Source: Candidatus Nanopelagicales bacterium
Lineage (GTDB): Bacteria; Actinomycetota; Actinomycetes; S36-B12; GCA-2699445
Assembly (NCBI GenBank): GCA_029939085.1
Contig: JAOZTQ010000016.1
Span: 5,284 to 13,434 of the forward strand
Direction: 5' to 3'
DNA length: 8,151 nucleotides
Part shown: positions 7,201-8,151 of the stretch, in pieces
How positions within the stretch are numbered: position 1 is the stretch's first letter
Layout of the letters: the number at the start of each line of letters is the position of its first letter
Program-made: the position numbers and the translations under genes
The notes under the pieces: model-generated
Database searches by the model: none
What the model saw: only the letters and a program-made list of their open reading frames with translations
What the model was told of the DNA's origin: nothing

Positions 7201-7990
7201 GTTCGTTCAATGGCACTAATCGCCTTATGGCATCTAGTACATCGATGACTGGCGCCTGCTCCCGACGCTCGTACCGGACCGCATTCGTGAGCACTGTCGA
7301 AGCACCCCGATCTATCGCCCAGCGGTAGATTCGTGAGGCATTAAAGAGCGATAGGTCTGCTACACCCTGGGCAGTGCGACCGTTTAACGTCGCGCCATGA
7401 CGTGGTGTCAGATGACAAGCGACTTCAATATGTAGCCGATCATCAAAAATTTCCTGCCACTGCGCTAGTAACCGATCAGCTACATCGGCACGCTGAGTCG
7501 CTAACGCACGACCACATTCCGATTCTGCTCCCAACAACAAAATTAATCCGTCGCTATAACGAGCTATCTGATCAGGGCTAGCGACTGGCTCTCCTCGCTG
7601 CCCAGTCAGATGTGCAGCTGACACCAACCGACACAGCGATGCCCACCCTTGACGACCGCGGGCAAGTAGGACGACTCGCGGCTGATGTTGCTCAACCCAG
7701 GCACCACCCTTAGCCGGAGTACGTCGCACGGCTCTCGGTTGTGATATCGCTGGGAGCAGTCCACTCGGCGTAACCGCCAAGTCCACACCCAATACCGGGG
7801 CGATACCAGCCGCCATACTCGCGATCGCAAACTTAACTGCACCATAAAGGCCCCCACGATCAGTTAGAGCCACGATCTTCTGCCCTAATTCTGCTGCGTG
7901 AGTTACGAGTGCATCCGGCTGCGATGCGCCGTAACGGAGCGAATACGCCGACGCCGTATGCAGATGAGCGAATGATTCACCGGATGACAT
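4229..7990 (-). CDS. dnaE: DNA polymerase III alpha-type polymerase (DnaE family, actinobacterial accessory/DnaE2-like)
   Basis: This is a 1253-residue C-family DNA polymerase. The N-terminal PHP domain starts FAHLHTASAYSLRYGAS (7-23) and includes LTDRGG (42-47). RGSGAGS (413-419) and PDIDID (451-456) open the catalytic palm; D454 and D456, with D609 in KLDVLGIR, match the catalytic aspartates, so it should be active. The fingers (ISLFRPGPV, FHEQV, FGFCKAHAAAFA at 797-808) and the HhH region near 912-930 are intact. QLALDLF at 1005-1011 looks like a clamp-binding motif. An OB fold lies at about 1072-1150. The tail after 1160 carries VLVHASGFRMSPYADIKPAG and ends KLWHSSPGSSGW, motifs I recall from actinobacterial DnaE-like proteins encoded beside dinB. 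Length and GASQPDALV resemble this second, non-replicative type more than DnaE1. The ATG at 7990 gives the expected N-terminus, with a weak GGTGG 4 nt upstream. The gene starts 12 nt after the preceding one. Confidence 0.9.
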   Translation of the reverse strand: MSSGESFAHLHTASAYSLRYGASQPDALVTHAAELGQKIVALTDRGGLYGAVKFAIASMAAGIAPVLGVDLAVTPSGLLPAISQPRAVRRTPAKGGAWVEQHQPRVVLLARGRQGWASLCRLVSAAHLTGQRGEPVASPDQIARYSDGLILLLGAESECGRALATQRADVADRLLAQWQEIFDDRLHIEVACHLTPRHGATLNGRTAQGVADLSLFNASRIYRWAIDRGASTVLTNAVRYERREQAPVIDVLDAIRRLVPLNERHLDRGNAEGYLKSSIQMHRIAEQIISAAGQSSRQVRQLLHRTVSVAQDCALDPVADMGIGSVRVPELDVLMPDLPADVEHQKVAAQILRQRCEEQIPLRYSGAQLQKAAATRLEQELDTILKLGFQGYFLTVTEVVDLIRKLDVRVAARGSGAGSMVNHLLGISGVEPLSQGLLMERFLSPLRRSLPDIDIDVESARRTEVYEQILQRFGGDRCTCVSMMDTYRVRHAIRDVGGALGFPSGDIDSFAKSFPHIAARDIRAAMTDLPELRNSQLGRLAVDGGLEQFLDLVTAMDGLPRHVALHPCGVLLSDASLLDRTPVEASWQGFPMSQFDKDDVEEMGFLKLDVLGIRMQSAMAHAVAEVGRVTGDSVDIDSIPLNDQETFQLIQSARTLGCFQIESPGQRELVGKFAPETFEDIVIDISLFRPGPVKSDMISPFLRARQGWSLPDYLHESLRPILEQTAGVVVFHEQVIELISTMTGCTLAQADEARRTLGSPEGQQQIRGWFYPAAMNRGYPLSVVEEVWDVLRAFASFGFCKAHAAAFALPTYQSAWLKTHHPAAFFAGVLTHDPGMYPKRLILDDARNFGVPIFGLDINHSDRVYRLERSDDSWGIRLPLAEVKGMSAAEESALVAGQPYSSLSEVWHRSGLSRPIAERLVLAGAFDDLHSLGSNAPGHLTRKDLLLQIIELERHSRSLQRSRGARRSARRRAELVPATDDPSTAARHQSQAPAEVCDPEDVEVQLALDLFAPPQPVASGLPEMGPSERVRAEVEVLGMDVSTHIVSFYDQMLDALSVVRSQNLRSCRSEAEVLVAGVKVATQTPPVRGGRRVIFLTLDDSTGPVDATFFENTQAEYATTLFHSWLLLVRGRIRRTGRRGISLRATGCWELGEMWQLWRQSGVAGVRQLLVDSPEPQREDDKPSATRTVDHPTAGGMGQRRRVLVHASGFRMSPYADIKPAGDGAGKPQPRSDSDRDGPPGKLWHSSPGSSGW

Positions 7991-8002
7991 GGTCCACCGT
8001 GA

Positions 8003-8151
8003 CTAAATAGCCGCGTGACTGCGCGATAGGGAGACTATGACCCGATCCAAAAAGTTCCGAGCATCACGCACCATGTCATCAGCTTCTCGCCTCGAGACTG
8101 CCTGAGGTATGCCAGCTTGTGCAGCAGCTGCAGGACCTGAAGTAGCTAGGA
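8003..8151 (-). CDS. C-terminal end of a probable SAV_6107-type HEPN family protein (partial)
   Basis: The last 48 codons and the stop of a gene entering from the right edge are visible; the first full codon starts at 8149. The readable end is LATSGPAAAAQAGIPQAVSRRE followed by ADDMVRDARNFLDRVIVSLSRSHAAI. The pattern G-I-x-x-A-V-S/T-x-R-E-A-D-D-hydrophobic-hydrophobic-R-D-A, ending in an amphipathic helix, is what I remember from the C-terminus of SAV_6107-type HEPN proteins, a small actinobacterial family encoded near this locus. HEPN is a helical nucleotide- or RNA-binding fold, but no catalytic RxxxxH motif can be judged from this fragment. The stop is 12 nt before the dnaE ATG, so the gene probably heads the same operon. 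Coding status is well supported by spacing and protein-like composition; the family name is less sure. Confidence 0.55.
   Translation of the reverse strand, partial: LATSGPAAAAQAGIPQAVSRREADDMVRDARNFLDRVIVSLSRSHAAI

Noticed and set aside
1..8151. CRISPR array, insertion sequence, tRNA or toxin-antitoxin pair
   Set aside because: I found no spaced repeats, transposase, terminal inverted repeats or cloverleaf. All sizeable coding regions belong to conserved chromosomal families.

Overview
The window is a chromosomal segment of an actinobacterium. The evidence is the gene content and order: DnaE-like polymerase, DinB, DUF3040 membrane protein, MraZ, RsmH, FtsL-like protein. DUF3040 proteins and the FtsL-like protein with a basic N-terminus are typical of that phylum. 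Base composition is moderate (roughly mid-50s percent GC by eye), lower than in Streptomyces or Frankia, which would suit one of the lower-GC uncultured or aquatic lineages. I cannot name the genus. Every gene I can support lies on the minus strand, so transcription runs from high to low coordinates.

From the right edge, in transcription order: the last 48 codons of a gene whose end resembles the actinobacterial SAV_6107-type HEPN family (8003-8151); a 1253-residue DnaE-family DNA polymerase (4229-7990); and a Y-family polymerase, DinB (2983-4218). The dnaE stop codon forms part of the dinB Shine-Dalgarno sequence, so the two polymerases are probably made together. A small two-helix DUF3040 membrane protein follows (2352-2750). 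Its true start is a GTG behind a perfect AAGGAGG, well inside the longest open frame.

After about 490 bp without a gene, the division and cell wall (dcw) cluster begins: mraZ (1427-1858), rsmH (240-1235) and an ftsL-like gene running off the left edge (1-243). The gene-free stretch holds the mraZ promoter (TTGACA, 16 bp, TAAAGT) and an exceptionally regular operator, five TGG triplets at exact 10-bp steps, as expected for MraZ autoregulation. The mraZ-rsmH spacer holds two RNA hairpins that each show CUUCCCC in the loop. By position and shape this is probably the actinobacterial mraW RNA motif, and a complementary GGGAAG lies just downstream.

The left half starts cell division and septum synthesis: a transcription regulator, a 16S rRNA methyltransferase and a divisome subunit. 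The right half is a DNA polymerase pair, probably for lesion bypass or repair. I see no mobile element, CRISPR array, tRNA or rRNA, and no clearly new defence or metabolic system. The most rewarding parts are the regulatory elements around mraZ and rsmH and the tightly coupled DnaE-DinB pair.
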